Shown here in pieces: positions 25,305 through 35,188 of a stretch of 64,000 nucleotides of DNA. Origin of the DNA: Spirosoma oryzae (GTDB lineage: Bacteria; Bacteroidota; Bacteroidia; Cytophagales; Spirosomataceae); the NCBI RefSeq assembly GCF_003002825.1, contig NZ_PVTE01000007.1:186001-250000 (forward strand), given 5' to 3'. The first letter of the stretch is position 1. Each line of letters starts with the position of its first letter. The position numbers and the translations under genes were made by a program. A model generated the notes under the pieces. It was given only the letters and a program-made list of their open reading frames with translations, did no database searches and was not told the origin of the DNA.

Positions 25305-26132
25305 ATGAAAGTAGTTGGTAATCGTACAGTCGTACAACTAAGTATAGGATTAGGCTTGCTGCTGGGGCTGCTGATCAGTCACAACAGTGTTGGGCAGGCC
25401 CCGAATAAAAGTGTTCGTGGATTAGTCTCCTTCGGGCAGTCGGCGGGCGTTACCGGCGATACGTCGGTACTCGACGTCGACAAAGACATTGCCGTGCAAC
25501 TACTGCCGTTTGACGAACTGGTCAGAATTGCTACCACCTATTCACCCCTGCTCAAATACCAGAACGAGATCGCCAACTCGCTCGATGCCGGCTATCAGAT
25601 TTCGAAGCTGCAAGTATTGCAGAATATGTCGGCATACGGTGGGTACTCGAACGGTAACCAGGCCATCGTGTCCTCAGGGGTAAACATCGTCAACGGGGTC
25701 GATCCGGTGGCGCAGATTGCCAACGGGTACCGGTTTGGGGTGGATCTGCGGGTTACGCTGTACGATCTCTTCGGGCGCAAGCAACAGATGAAGCAGGCGT
25801 ATTCGAACTACCGGGCTTCGATCGTGCAGAAAGACATTATCGCCCAGGACATCCGCCGGGCGCTGATCGGTATCTACCAGGATATGATTACGACACAGCA
25901 GGTGCTGAAAACGCGGCTGCTCGATGAACAGTCGTCGCTGACAGCCTACCGTATCGCCGAGGCCGAAACGCAGAAGGGGCGGGGTAATGCTGAAACGCTG
26001 GCCAATGCCGTTAACCGTTATGCGCAGGCCAAGTCGTATTCGGAACAGGTAAAAGGCGACTTCATCAAGAACGTCCGCTACTTTGAAACCATCATGGGGC
26101 AACCTATCCAACGGTTAAAACGAATTAATTAA
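25305..26132 (+). CDS. Half-size TolC-like outer-membrane protein
   Basis: The ATG at 25305 gives 275 residues with a signal peptide (VQLSIGLGLLLGLLISHNSVGQ); a TTG start 57 bases upstream would bury it. The mature part resembles one repeat of a TolC/OEP protein: ELVRIATTYSPLLKYQNEIANS, beta-strand text (YRFGVDLRVTLYDLFGRK) and long helices to the end. At half normal length it might assemble as a higher oligomer, or serve as a docking part. Its stop codon overlaps the Wzc-like start (TAATG), so the two are coupled. The context indicates export of polysaccharide or of the megasynthase product. Confidence 0.75.
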   Translation: MKVVGNRTVVQLSIGLGLLLGLLISHNSVGQAPNKSVRGLVSFGQSAGVTGDTSVLDVDKDIAVQLLPFDELVRIATTYSPLLKYQNEIANSLDAGYQISKLQVLQNMSAYGGYSNGNQAIVSSGVNIVNGVDPVAQIANGYRFGVDLRVTLYDLFGRKQQMKQAYSNYRASIVQKDIIAQDIRRALIGIYQDMITTQQVLKTRLLDEQSSLTAYRIAEAETQKGRGNAETLANAVNRYAQAKSYSEQVKGDFIKNVRYFETIMGQPIQRLKRIN

Positions 26133-28327
26133 TGTCTATCAACGCACTGTTCAGGCTGTTTAAGCAGAATCTGCTCTGGATTATTCTGTTGCCGGTCGTC
26201 ACGGCCGCGACAGCCTGGTACGTTACGCGCAATACCCAGAAAACGTACCGCTCGGAAGCTACCTTATACACGGGACTGGCGTCGGGGTACACGCTGCTGA
26301 CCGACCGGGTAGGCCAGTCGATGGACCGTTCGTCGAGTGCGTTCGACAACCTGCTTACTACGCTCAACTCCAAGGAAACCCGCCTACAGGTCGGGGTTTC
26401 GTTGTTGAACGATCACCTGCGGCTGCAACAGCCCGACTCGCTGGTGCTGGGTCCGGAAGGATTCGACCAGCTGCACCAGGCAATCCCGGCCGACTGGCAG
26501 CCCTTTCTGCTCGGCGAACCGGATTCGCTGCGCCTGTGGACCCGGCTCGACAGCCTGTCGAAAACGGCCACCGACAACCCGGTTAAAGAACTACTGCTGA
26601 AATCGTCACTGCCGTATTCGATCAACACCATCGCCGATAAATTGCAGGCGTCTGCCCGGAAAAATACCAACGACGTGCTGCTGATGGAATACGAGGCCAA
26701 TGACCCGGCCGTCGCCCAGCAGACGCTGCGGTACGCCATCGACATCCTGAACCGGCGTAACTCGTTTTTCAAAACGTCGGAAACCAAGTCGGTCGTAAGC
26801 TACTACGAAGATCGGCTGAAGGCGGCCAAAGATAACCTGAGCAAGGCCGAAGCCCGGCTGCGGGCGTTCACCATGCAGAACAAGGTGCTCGATTACGACG
26901 AAGAAGCCCGCACCGTAGCCGCATCGCGCGAAGCCCTCGACCAGGAGTATAACCGCGAGCTGATGCACCGGGATGCCGCAAAAGCGGCCGTCGATGCGGT
27001 GGCCCGGCAGATGGCAAAACAGGGTGGCTCATCGGCAACAACCAACGAACTCAACGAAAAACAACGCCGGCTGACGGCGGCTGAAAACCAGTTGTCGAAC
27101 GCGAAAGCTTACGGGCAGTCGCGGGCGACCCTGACGCGTTTACAGGCTACTGTCGATCAGCTGTCGAACGAACTGAAATCCAGTGCCCAGAAGTATTCGT
27201 CGGCGGGTAGCTCGCCCGATGCAATGCCTGCGCAGACCATGCAGAACGACTGGCTGGCGAAAACGCTGGAATACGAAGAATCTGTGGCCCGGCTTCGGGT
27301 CTACGAACGACGCCGGAACGAGTATCAGGCGAAAACCAGTCAGTTCGGCCCCTTGGGCTCGCAGCTGCGGCAGTTGAACCGGGATCTGGAGATTGCCGAA
27401 AAAGAATACCTGGCTCTGTTGCAAAACGTTGAGCAGTCACGCACGCGGCAGCAGGACGTCGCCGTGGGTGGTAAGCTCGAAGTGCTCGACGCGCCGGATT
27501 ATCCACTAAGCCCACTGTCGTCCAAACGGATGCAACTGGTCATTGTCGGGGCGGGTGTTGGCGTGTTCCTGGCGCTGCTGTTGCTGGCGCTCCGCTTCTG
27601 GCTCGACAAACGGATTCAGTCGCCCGAGCAGGCGGAACAACTGATCGGGCGACCCCTGACGGCGCTGTTCCCGCTGGTGCGGAAGCCGCAGGTGTACTCG
27701 AAAGTAACGCGGGCGTCGCGGGCCATGATGGAGCAACTGCTCAATACCATCAATATCGAAATTGCGCAGGCTGCCGGTAAGCCATATCCTCCGCTGATTA
27801 CGCTGTTCAGCGTGCGGGCCAAACAAGGCAAAACCTGGCTGGCCAACGGACTGATCGACGCCTACGCAAATGCCGATCAGCAGGTGGCGTACTGCTACCC
27901 ACGGCAGACGGGGCGCGAACGGCGGCAGGACCGGCCGGGGGTTACCTATTTCCCGTACACCGTCCGGCCCGACTTCATGAACGTGACCGGGCTGGATTAC
28001 CTGCTCGACGCGGAGCATAATTTCGACGCGTCTCAGTTCGACCGGATCGTACTGGAACTGCCGTCGCTGATGAGCAGTCAGATACCGGTATACCTGCTCA
28101 AGTCGAGCGTGCTGTCGATCCTGGTGGTCGATGCACAGAGCGCCTGGGGACGGGCCGAGAAGCAGTTGCTGAGTTTGTACCTGCGCGTAACCAATCAGCC
28201 GCTATTGACGGTGCTGAACAAGGTGGAAGAGAACTATGTCGACGTGCCGACGCAGGCCGACAGCAGCGAACATCCCCTGCGTACCGATTCGGAACGACCC
28301 TTACAGCCGACGCGACTCAACCGCTGA
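26132..28327 (+). CDS. Wzc-like polysaccharide co-polymerase with degenerate tyrosine-kinase domain
   Basis: The 731-residue protein has an N-terminal transmembrane helix (LLWIILLPVVTAATAWYV), a long periplasmic coiled-coil (about 225-460), and the second helix preceded by the usual proline motif APDYPLSPLSSKR (near 455-470). The cytosolic domain (about 550-731) has a P-loop SVRAKQGKTW (Gly566-Lys567-Thr568). The Walker A'/B region reads FDRIVLELPSL, with Glu642 where BY-kinases have Asp. The C-terminus lacks the tyrosine cluster. It probably controls chain length and export but may not be an active kinase. It sits between the TolC-like gene and the megasynthases. Confidence 0.85.
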   Translation: MSINALFRLFKQNLLWIILLPVVTAATAWYVTRNTQKTYRSEATLYTGLASGYTLLTDRVGQSMDRSSSAFDNLLTTLNSKETRLQVGVSLLNDHLRLQQPDSLVLGPEGFDQLHQAIPADWQPFLLGEPDSLRLWTRLDSLSKTATDNPVKELLLKSSLPYSINTIADKLQASARKNTNDVLLMEYEANDPAVAQQTLRYAIDILNRRNSFFKTSETKSVVSYYEDRLKAAKDNLSKAEARLRAFTMQNKVLDYDEEARTVAASREALDQEYNRELMHRDAAKAAVDAVARQMAKQGGSSATTNELNEKQRRLTAAENQLSNAKAYGQSRATLTRLQATVDQLSNELKSSAQKYSSAGSSPDAMPAQTMQNDWLAKTLEYEESVARLRVYERRRNEYQAKTSQFGPLGSQLRQLNRDLEIAEKEYLALLQNVEQSRTRQQDVAVGGKLEVLDAPDYPLSPLSSKRMQLVIVGAGVGVFLALLLLALRFWLDKRIQSPEQAEQLIGRPLTALFPLVRKPQVYSKVTRASRAMMEQLLNTINIEIAQAAGKPYPPLITLFSVRAKQGKTWLANGLIDAYANADQQVAYCYPRQTGRERRQDRPGVTYFPYTVRPDFMNVTGLDYLLDAEHNFDASQFDRIVLELPSLMSSQIPVYLLKSSVLSILVVDAQSAWGRAEKQLLSLYLRVTNQPLLTVLNKVEENYVDVPTQADSSEHPLRTDSERPLQPTRLNR

Positions 28328-28363
28328 GGAGGCCGTATCTATCCACTTTAACCCAGAAAGTAT

Positions 28364-31300
28364 ATGCCTGATCAACGAGCCATATCGACGGAAGGGGTTC
28401 TGCCTGACTTCGGTTACGTTCAGCAGCTGGTGGCCGATGCGATGGGGCGTACCAACCCGGATACGCCCGCGATCCGGGCTTTTGGGCAACAAAAAACGTA
28501 CCGGCAACTGGACGAACAGTCCGGCCTGCTGAGTCAGGCTATTCTACGCGCGGCCCCCGAGGCCGAACGAGTCGGTATCAGCTGTACGCGCACCGTCGAG
28601 ATGGTCGTTGGCGTGCTGGCGATTCTGAAAGCCGGTAAAGCGTATTTACCCCTTGACCCGGCTTATCCTGAAGCCCGACTTCAGCAGCTTATCGCCGATT
28701 CGCAGGTGCAGGTCTGCCTGGCGACGGCGGTCGATGAGGCACTGTTCACGAATTTGGGGTTGCAAGTGCTGCGGTCAGACGAGTCACACACGGGTCCCGT
28801 TCGCCCGGTTACGCAGCAAAGCGAAACGGCCTGTGTGCTCTATACCTCGGGCTCGACCGGCAAGCCAAAGGGCGTTTGCCTGACGCACCGGGGCCTGGTC
28901 AACATGCTGACCAATCAGATTCGTCGCTGGGCCGATCAGCCGGGCCTGCAAACGCTGCAATTCTGCCACCTGAGCTTCGACGCATCGTTTCAGGAAATCT
29001 TCGTGCCGCTGCTGACGGGCGGCACCGTTCACCTCATCGACGATTCATACCGGCTGAATGCCGGACGGCTGCTCGATTACATCGAACAGGAGCACATCAG
29101 CCGGGTCTTCCTGCCCTATGTCGTCCTGCAATACCTGACCGAAGCCGCCGTCGCCGACAGCCGGTTTCCGGCTCAGTTGCAGGAAGTCATTACGGGGGGC
29201 GAACTGCTCAAGATAACCCCCGCCATCGCCCGCTTTTTCGAAGCCCTGCCCGACTGTACGCTGATGAACGTCTACGGACCGACGGAAGCCAGTGTCTGGG
29301 TGACGGAAAACCGACTTCGGGGCAATGCCCAGTCATGGCCACAACTACCCAGCATCGGCCGGGTGGTGGCTGGCTGCGAGGTCGTCATCATCGATGAGCA
29401 GCTTACGGTAGTGCCCGACGGTGAGGTGGGTGAAATCGGTATCTGTGGTGTTTGCCTGGCGGATGGTTATCTGAATCAGCCCGAACGTACCGCCGACGCT
29501 TTCGTCGACTGGCAACACCCCCGACTCGGTCCGACGAAGCTGTATCGTACCGGCGACCTTGCCCGGCTGCTGCCCGATGGTACGTTCGACTTCCACGGCA
29601 GGCGGGATACGCAGGTCAAGATTCGGGGGAATCGGGTTGAACTGGGTGAAATCGAAGTGCTTTTGGCGCAACAGCCCGCTGTGCAGCAGGCCGTCGTCGT
29701 GGCGCGGGAAGACATACCGGGGCACAAGCGACTGGTGGCCTACGTGGTTGCATCGCCGGCTGATTTTTCGGTACCGGCCCTGCGTGCGGTGCTGGCCGAG
29801 CGCCTGCCCGACTTCATGCTGCCCACCTACTATGTCCGGCTCGACGATCTACCCCGGACCACAAGCGGTAAAGTCGATAAGGCGCAGCTGCCCCCGCCCG
29901 ATCACGGTCGGCCTGACCTGACGACGCTGTATCGCCCGGCCCGCACGGCGCTGGAAAAACAGATCGTCGGTCTGTGGGAAGAATGGCTGCAACTCGATCC
30001 GGTGGGTTGTGACGATAACTTCTTTGAACTGGGTGGTAACTCGCTGCTGGCGCAACAAACGGTGGCGGCTCTGGAGCAACGAGGCTTTACCGTACCGATC
30101 ACCAAACTATACCAGCACCCGACGGCGGCTGGCTTAGCGGCTTTCATGCAGCCCGCTGCCAACGCCCGTCCGCAACAGACAACGCCCGAACCAACCAGCC
30201 GTCGACCCGCTACGGCCGACGACGCGATTGCCGTGATCGGCATGAGTGGTCGTTTTCCGGGTGCCCGTACGATCGATGAATTATGGACGGTGCTGACGGA
30301 AGGGCGCGAAACGACCCGTTTCTTTACCGACGCTGAACTCGACGCCAGCATCCCCGCGACGCTGCGTACCGATCCGGGCTACGTGAAAGCGCGGGGCGTC
30401 ATCGACGGGGCCGATCAGTTTGATGCCCGCTTCTTTGGACTGACGCCCGCCATCGCGCAGGTGATGGACCCGCAGCAGCGCATTTTTCTCGAAATCGCCT
30501 ACGAAGCGCTCGAAAGCACCGGACACCTGCCCGAGTTGTATGGCGGTCGGGTAGGGGTGTTCGCGGGTTGTGGCAACAATACCTACTACCTGAACAACGT
30601 ACTGCCCAACTCCGCTGTGGTTGCGCAGGTCGGTTCGTTTCAGGCCATGACCGTCAACGAGAAAGATTACATCGCGTCGCGGACGGCATATCAGCTGAAT
30701 CTCAACGGGCCTGCCGTGAGTGTGTACTCCGCCTGTTCGACATCGCTGCTGGCCATTGCCCAGGCCGTGCAGAGTCTGCGCAGCGGTCAGTGCGAAGTGG
30801 CACTGGCGGGTGGAGCCAGTATTACGGCTCCTGTCAACAGTGGTCATCTGTACCAGGAAGGGGCTATGTTCAGCCGCGATGGCCACACACGGTCGTTCAA
30901 CGCCGATTCTACCGGAACGGTGTTTAGCGACGGGGCTGGTGTCGTACTCCTGAAACGACTGGACGATGCCCGGCGCGATGGCGATACGATCTATGCTGTC
31001 ATCAAAGGTGTCGGGGTCAACAACGACGGGGGTAACAAAGGCAGTTTCACGGCCCCCAACGCCGATGGGCAGGCGGGTTCGATTCGGATGGCCCTCGCCG
31101 ACGCGCAGGTCGATCCGGCAACGATTCGGTATGTCGAAGCCCACGGTACCGCTACGCCCGTCGGTGATCCTATTGAGATCGAAGGGCTAACGGCGGCTTT
31201 CGGACCACAGACCCGTCAGCAATACTGCGCCATTGGTTCGATCAAAAGCAACATGGGGCATCTGACCCAGGCTGCGGGTGTAGCCGGGGTAATCAAAACG

Positions 31301-34300
31301 GTGCTAAGCCTGTACCACCGCCAGATACCGGCGTCGATCAACTACGAGAAACCCAATCCCACAATCGACTTCGCCAGCAGCCCGTTCTACGTAAACGCGA
31401 CCCTGCGCGACTGGGTACAGGACGAAGCCGGACTGCCCCGCCGGGCGGGGGTCAGCTCTTTTGGCGTGGGCGGCACCAATGTGCATGTCGTACTGGAAGA
31501 AGCGGCTGTCGAGTCGCGCGAAGCCACGGTTGATGCGCCAGATACCACTACTCCCGCGCGGCCCGTTCAGCTGCTGACCTGGTCGGCGAAGTCGGCGCAG
31601 AGCCGGGATACCTACGGGGGGCAATTGGCGGACCAGTTGCGCCAGCCAAATGCGCCCGCGCTGGCAGATGCTGCCTTTACCTTACAAACTACCCGGCCCA
31701 CCTATACCCATCGCCAGTTTGCACTGGCAACCACGCCGGATGAACTTTCGGGCGCACTGACCAGTACCGCCAACGCCCGGACGCTAAGCCGGGTACCCGG
31801 CGACGTAGTGTTTTTGTTTCCGGGTCAGGGTGCGCAGTTTCTGAACATGGGCCGCGCGCTGTACGAGCACGAAGCCACGTTTCGGCAGGCCATCGATGAC
31901 TGCGCGGGTCATCTGCTGCCGTACCTCGGTGCCGATATTCGGCGGGTGTTGTACCCCGATACGGTCAGTTCCGAAGCCGAGCAACAACTGCGAAACACGC
32001 TGTATACGCAGGCAGCCCTGTTTGTGACGGAATACGCACTGGCCCGGCTCTGGATGAGCTGGGGTATCGAACCGTCGATTCTGTGCGGGCATAGTGTCGG
32101 CGAATTTGTCGCGGCTCATCTGGCGGGTGTGTTTACGCTGCCCGACGTTCTGCGGCTCGTTGCAGCTCGCGGACGGCTGGTCAGCGAACAGCCTCGTGGT
32201 AGTATGCTGTCGGTACGGGTCGGTATTGAGAAGCTGCGATCGCTGGTACCCGATACCCTGTCCGTCGCTGCGATCAACAGCCGGCACCTGTGTGTTGTGG
32301 CTGGCCTTGACGAGGATATTGCCGACTTTGCCCGCTTACTCGACGAGCAGGAAATTCCCAACCGGCCGTTAGCGACCAGTCATGCTTTTCACTCGGCCAT
32401 GATGGACCCGGTCGTGACGCGCTTCGCCGACATCGTCAAGACTATTCCGCTGAGCCGCCCGCAACGTCCTATTGTGTCGACGGTGACGGGTACGTTTCTG
32501 ACCGACGCGCAGGCTACCGACCCCGGTTACTGGGCTACGCACCTACGCGCGACGGTTCGGTTTGCCGACGCCCTCGATACCCTGTTTGGTCTCGATGAGC
32601 CGCTGCTGCTGGAGGTAGGGCCGGGTCGGACGGTGGCAACGCTGGCCCGTCAGCAGGCCACCGATCAGACCATGACGGCTCTGGCCGGACTGGCTACGCA
32701 GGCTGATACGAAAACCACGTACGAATCTGTACTAACCACCCTGGGCCAACTGTACCTGCATGGATTGCCGATCAACTGGCAGGCGTTCTATGCCGGTCGG
32801 GCAACGCGCCGGGTATCGCTTCCGACTTATGCATTCGACCGGCGTCGCTGCTGGGTCAACGCACCAATACCAGCTACCGTAACTACGTCAACCAATGAAC
32901 GCTCTATCAATACACAACCGATCGATATCCCTGTAACCACACCACCTATGCGAACAACTGCACTCATCGATAAAATATACCAGCTGCTGGAAGATGCATC
33001 AGGCATCGAGATGGCTGGTACATCGCCCGACACGAACTTTCTCGAACTCGGTTTCGACTCGCTGCTGCTGACGCAGATGGCGATTACGCTGCGCAACGAG
33101 TTTGGCACCCCTATCACGTTCCGGCAGTTGACGGCCGATCTGGACAGCCCGAAAGCACTGGCCGCTTTCCTCGATCAGCAACTGCCCGCCGAGCAGTACC
33201 AGCCAACACCAGCCGCAGCACCGGTTGCGCAGCCGGTCAGTCAGCCAGTACCGGTAGCCGCTGCTACGGTAGCCGCTCCCGTGGCGATACCAATGATGCC
33301 GCCAGCCGCGCCAATGCCGGTAATGGCGGCTCCCGCGATGGTACCTGTTGCCATGCCCGGTGGTGATTCGGCCCTCGGCCTGATTGCCCAGCAGCTACAA
33401 CTGCTGGCCCGGCAGGTGGCCCTGATGCAGGGTGTCGCTCCGCAACCCGTAGCCGTTCAGCCGGCACCGGTTCCTCCCGTAGTGCAACCAGTCCCGACGA
33501 CTCCGGCTCCGCAGCCTACATCGGTAGCCGCTGCTCCGGCAGCCGCAGCCCCTGCCAAACCCGTGACCGTGTCGATGCCGACGACTGGCACCAGCGACCT
33601 GACACCGGAGGAGCAGATCGAGCACAAAAAACCCTTCGGTGCCACGGCGAAAATTGAAAAGCACAGCCACGAACTGACGACCGTTCAGCGGCAGTTCCTC
33701 GACCGGCTGACCAAACAGTACAACCAGAAGACGGCGGGCAGTAAAGCCTATGCGCAGCAGCATCGGTCGCAGATGGCCGACCCGCGTGTGGTGTCGGGCT
33801 TCCGGCCGGTGACCAAAGAAATCGTGTACCCGATCGTCGTCAACCGTTCGGCCGGGAGCCGTTTGTGGGACGTCGACGGTAACGAGTATATCGACGTGCT
33901 GAACGGGTTTGGGTCGAACATGTTTGGTTACCAGCCCGACTTCATCAAACAGGCGCTGCACGAACAGATCGAGAAAGGCTTTGAAGTTGGCCCGCAGCAC
34001 GAACTCGCGGGCGAAGTCAGTCAGCTGGTCTGTGAACTGACCGGTTCGGAACGGGTAGCCTTGTGTAATACCGGTTCGGAGGCCGTGCTGGGAGCCATGC
34101 GCGTGGCCCGTACGATTACCGGCCGCTCACTCATCGTCGCCTTTTCCGGCTCGTACCACGGAATCGTCGACGAAGTGCTGGTGCGGGGGTCCAAAAAACT
34201 GAAAACCTTTCCGGCCGCGTCGGGCATCATGGGCAACGTCGTGCAGAACATGCTGATTCTGGATTACGGGACCGACGAAAGTCTGCGGATCATCCGGGAA

Positions 34301-35185
34301 CGGGCCGACGAACTGGCGGCCGTACTGGTCGAACCGATCCAAAGCCGCCGTCCGGAATTTGTGCCGATCGAATTCCTGAAAGAACTACGGTCGATCACGG
34401 CGTCATCGGGCAGCGCCCTGATCTTCGACGAAGTAATTACCGGCTTCCGGATGCACCTGGGTGGTGCGCAGGCCCTGCTCGGTATCCGGGCCGACATGGC
34501 GACCTACGGTAAGGTGGCCGGTGCCGGTATGTCGATTGGCATCATTGGCGGGAAACGGTCGTTCATGGATGCGCTGGACGGCGGGTTCTGGCAGTACGGC
34601 GATGCGTCGGTGCCGGAAGTGGGCGTAACGTATTTCGCCGGTACGTTCGTGCGGCACCCGCTGGCGCTGGCAGCTGCCAAAGCGTCGATGCTGCACCTGC
34701 GGGAGCAGGGTGCGGGGCTGCAACAGGCACTGACCCGCAAAACGACCTACCTGGCCGACACGCTCAACGCCTACCTGACGGAGCGGCAACTACCCATGTT
34801 CATTGCTCACTTCGGCTCGCTCTGGAAGTTGAAGTATACCGACGATCTGCCGTACAGCGAACTGCTCTTCACGCTGCTGCGGCAGAAAGGCATTCACGTT
34901 TGGGACGGCTTCCCCTGCTTCATGACCGAAGCGCATACCGACGAGGAGGTTGAGACCGTCATTACGGCTTTCCGCCAAAGCGTCGACGAGATGATCGAGG
35001 CTACGTTCTTCCCTAAGAAAGCAGGTAGTAACAAACCCGCTGTACACGAAGGCGTAACCGCCTATTCAAGTGAGCCACCGGTGGCTGGTGCGCGACTGGG
35101 TCGTGACCCGGCCGGTAATCCCGCCTGGTTTTTGCCCGACCCGAATCGCCCCGGCGCTTATTTACAGGTTGATCTAACGATATGA
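28364..35185 (+). CDS. Hybrid NRPS-PKS megasynthase: A-PCP-KS-AT-ACP-aminotransferase
   Basis: The 2273-residue enzyme holds, in order: an adenylation domain (about 15-510; TSGSTGKPKG near 160, FDAS near 204, NVYGPTE near 302, YRTGD near 392); a carrier with GGNSL (Ser560); a ketosynthase (about 619-1045; active Cys791 in SACSTS, His927, His966); an acyltransferase (about 1145-1450; GHSVGE Ser1244, and SHAFHS near 1340, the malonyl-type signature); an acyl carrier with GFDSL (Ser1566); an Ala/Pro/Val-rich linker (about 1600-1740); and a class III PLP aminotransferase (about 1745-2215; Lys2050 in YGKVAGAG). The end has the NRPS linker text NPAWFLPDPNRPG. The logic is: load an amino acid, extend by two carbons, convert the beta-ketone to an amine. 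This order is like mycosubtilin/iturin-type and microcystin-type modules. No ketoreductase is present. Confidence 0.93.
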   Translation: MPDQRAISTEGVLPDFGYVQQLVADAMGRTNPDTPAIRAFGQQKTYRQLDEQSGLLSQAILRAAPEAERVGISCTRTVEMVVGVLAILKAGKAYLPLDPAYPEARLQQLIADSQVQVCLATAVDEALFTNLGLQVLRSDESHTGPVRPVTQQSETACVLYTSGSTGKPKGVCLTHRGLVNMLTNQIRRWADQPGLQTLQFCHLSFDASFQEIFVPLLTGGTVHLIDDSYRLNAGRLLDYIEQEHISRVFLPYVVLQYLTEAAVADSRFPAQLQEVITGGELLKITPAIARFFEALPDCTLMNVYGPTEASVWVTENRLRGNAQSWPQLPSIGRVVAGCEVVIIDEQLTVVPDGEVGEIGICGVCLADGYLNQPERTADAFVDWQHPRLGPTKLYRTGDLARLLPDGTFDFHGRRDTQVKIRGNRVELGEIEVLLAQQPAVQQAVVVAREDIPGHKRLVAYVVASPADFSVPALRAVLAERLPDFMLPTYYVRLDDLPRTTSGKVDKAQLPPPDHGRPDLTTLYRPARTALEKQIVGLWEEWLQLDPVGCDDNFFELGGNSLLAQQTVAALEQRGFTVPITKLYQHPTAAGLAAFMQPAANARPQQTTPEPTSRRPATADDAIAVIGMSGRFPGARTIDELWTVLTEGRETTRFFTDAELDASIPATLRTDPGYVKARGVIDGADQFDARFFGLTPAIAQVMDPQQRIFLEIAYEALESTGHLPELYGGRVGVFAGCGNNTYYLNNVLPNSAVVAQVGSFQAMTVNEKDYIASRTAYQLNLNGPAVSVYSACSTSLLAIAQAVQSLRSGQCEVALAGGASITAPVNSGHLYQEGAMFSRDGHTRSFNADSTGTVFSDGAGVVLLKRLDDARRDGDTIYAVIKGVGVNNDGGNKGSFTAPNADGQAGSIRMALADAQVDPATIRYVEAHGTATPVGDPIEIEGLTAAFGPQTRQQYCAIGSIKSNMGHLTQAAGVAGVIKTVLSLYHRQIPASINYEKPNPTIDFASSPFYVNATLRDWVQDEAGLPRRAGVSSFGVGGTNVHVVLEEAAVESREATVDAPDTTTPARPVQLLTWSAKSAQSRDTYGGQLADQLRQPNAPALADAAFTLQTTRPTYTHRQFALATTPDELSGALTSTANARTLSRVPGDVVFLFPGQGAQFLNMGRALYEHEATFRQAIDDCAGHLLPYLGADIRRVLYPDTVSSEAEQQLRNTLYTQAALFVTEYALARLWMSWGIEPSILCGHSVGEFVAAHLAGVFTLPDVLRLVAARGRLVSEQPRGSMLSVRVGIEKLRSLVPDTLSVAAINSRHLCVVAGLDEDIADFARLLDEQEIPNRPLATSHAFHSAMMDPVVTRFADIVKTIPLSRPQRPIVSTVTGTFLTDAQATDPGYWATHLRATVRFADALDTLFGLDEPLLLEVGPGRTVATLARQQATDQTMTALAGLATQADTKTTYESVLTTLGQLYLHGLPINWQAFYAGRATRRVSLPTYAFDRRRCWVNAPIPATVTTSTNERSINTQPIDIPVTTPPMRTTALIDKIYQLLEDASGIEMAGTSPDTNFLELGFDSLLLTQMAITLRNEFGTPITFRQLTADLDSPKALAAFLDQQLPAEQYQPTPAAAPVAQPVSQPVPVAAATVAAPVAIPMMPPAAPMPVMAAPAMVPVAMPGGDSALGLIAQQLQLLARQVALMQGVAPQPVAVQPAPVPPVVQPVPTTPAPQPTSVAAAPAAAAPAKPVTVSMPTTGTSDLTPEEQIEHKKPFGATAKIEKHSHELTTVQRQFLDRLTKQYNQKTAGSKAYAQQHRSQMADPRVVSGFRPVTKEIVYPIVVNRSAGSRLWDVDGNEYIDVLNGFGSNMFGYQPDFIKQALHEQIEKGFEVGPQHELAGEVSQLVCELTGSERVALCNTGSEAVLGAMRVARTITGRSLIVAFSGSYHGIVDEVLVRGSKKLKTFPAASGIMGNVVQNMLILDYGTDESLRIIRERADELAAVLVEPIQSRRPEFVPIEFLKELRSITASSGSALIFDEVITGFRMHLGGAQALLGIRADMATYGKVAGAGMSIGIIGGKRSFMDALDGGFWQYGDASVPEVGVTYFAGTFVRHPLALAAAKASMLHLREQGAGLQQALTRKTTYLADTLNAYLTERQLPMFIAHFGSLWKLKYTDDLPYSELLFTLLRQKGIHVWDGFPCFMTEAHTDEEVETVITAFRQSVDEMIEATFFPKKAGSNKPAVHEGVTAYSSEPPVAGARLGRDPAGNPAWFLPDPNRPGAYLQVDLTI

Positions 35186-35188
35186 CGG

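Noticed and set aside
28364..30120. First adenylation domain as a fatty acyl-AMP ligase, as in mycosubtilin synthase
   Set aside because: The motifs (TSGSTGKPKG, FDAS, NVYGPTE, YRTGD, RGNRVELGEIE) are those of amino-acid-activating domains, and the long insertion of acyl-AMP ligases is absent.
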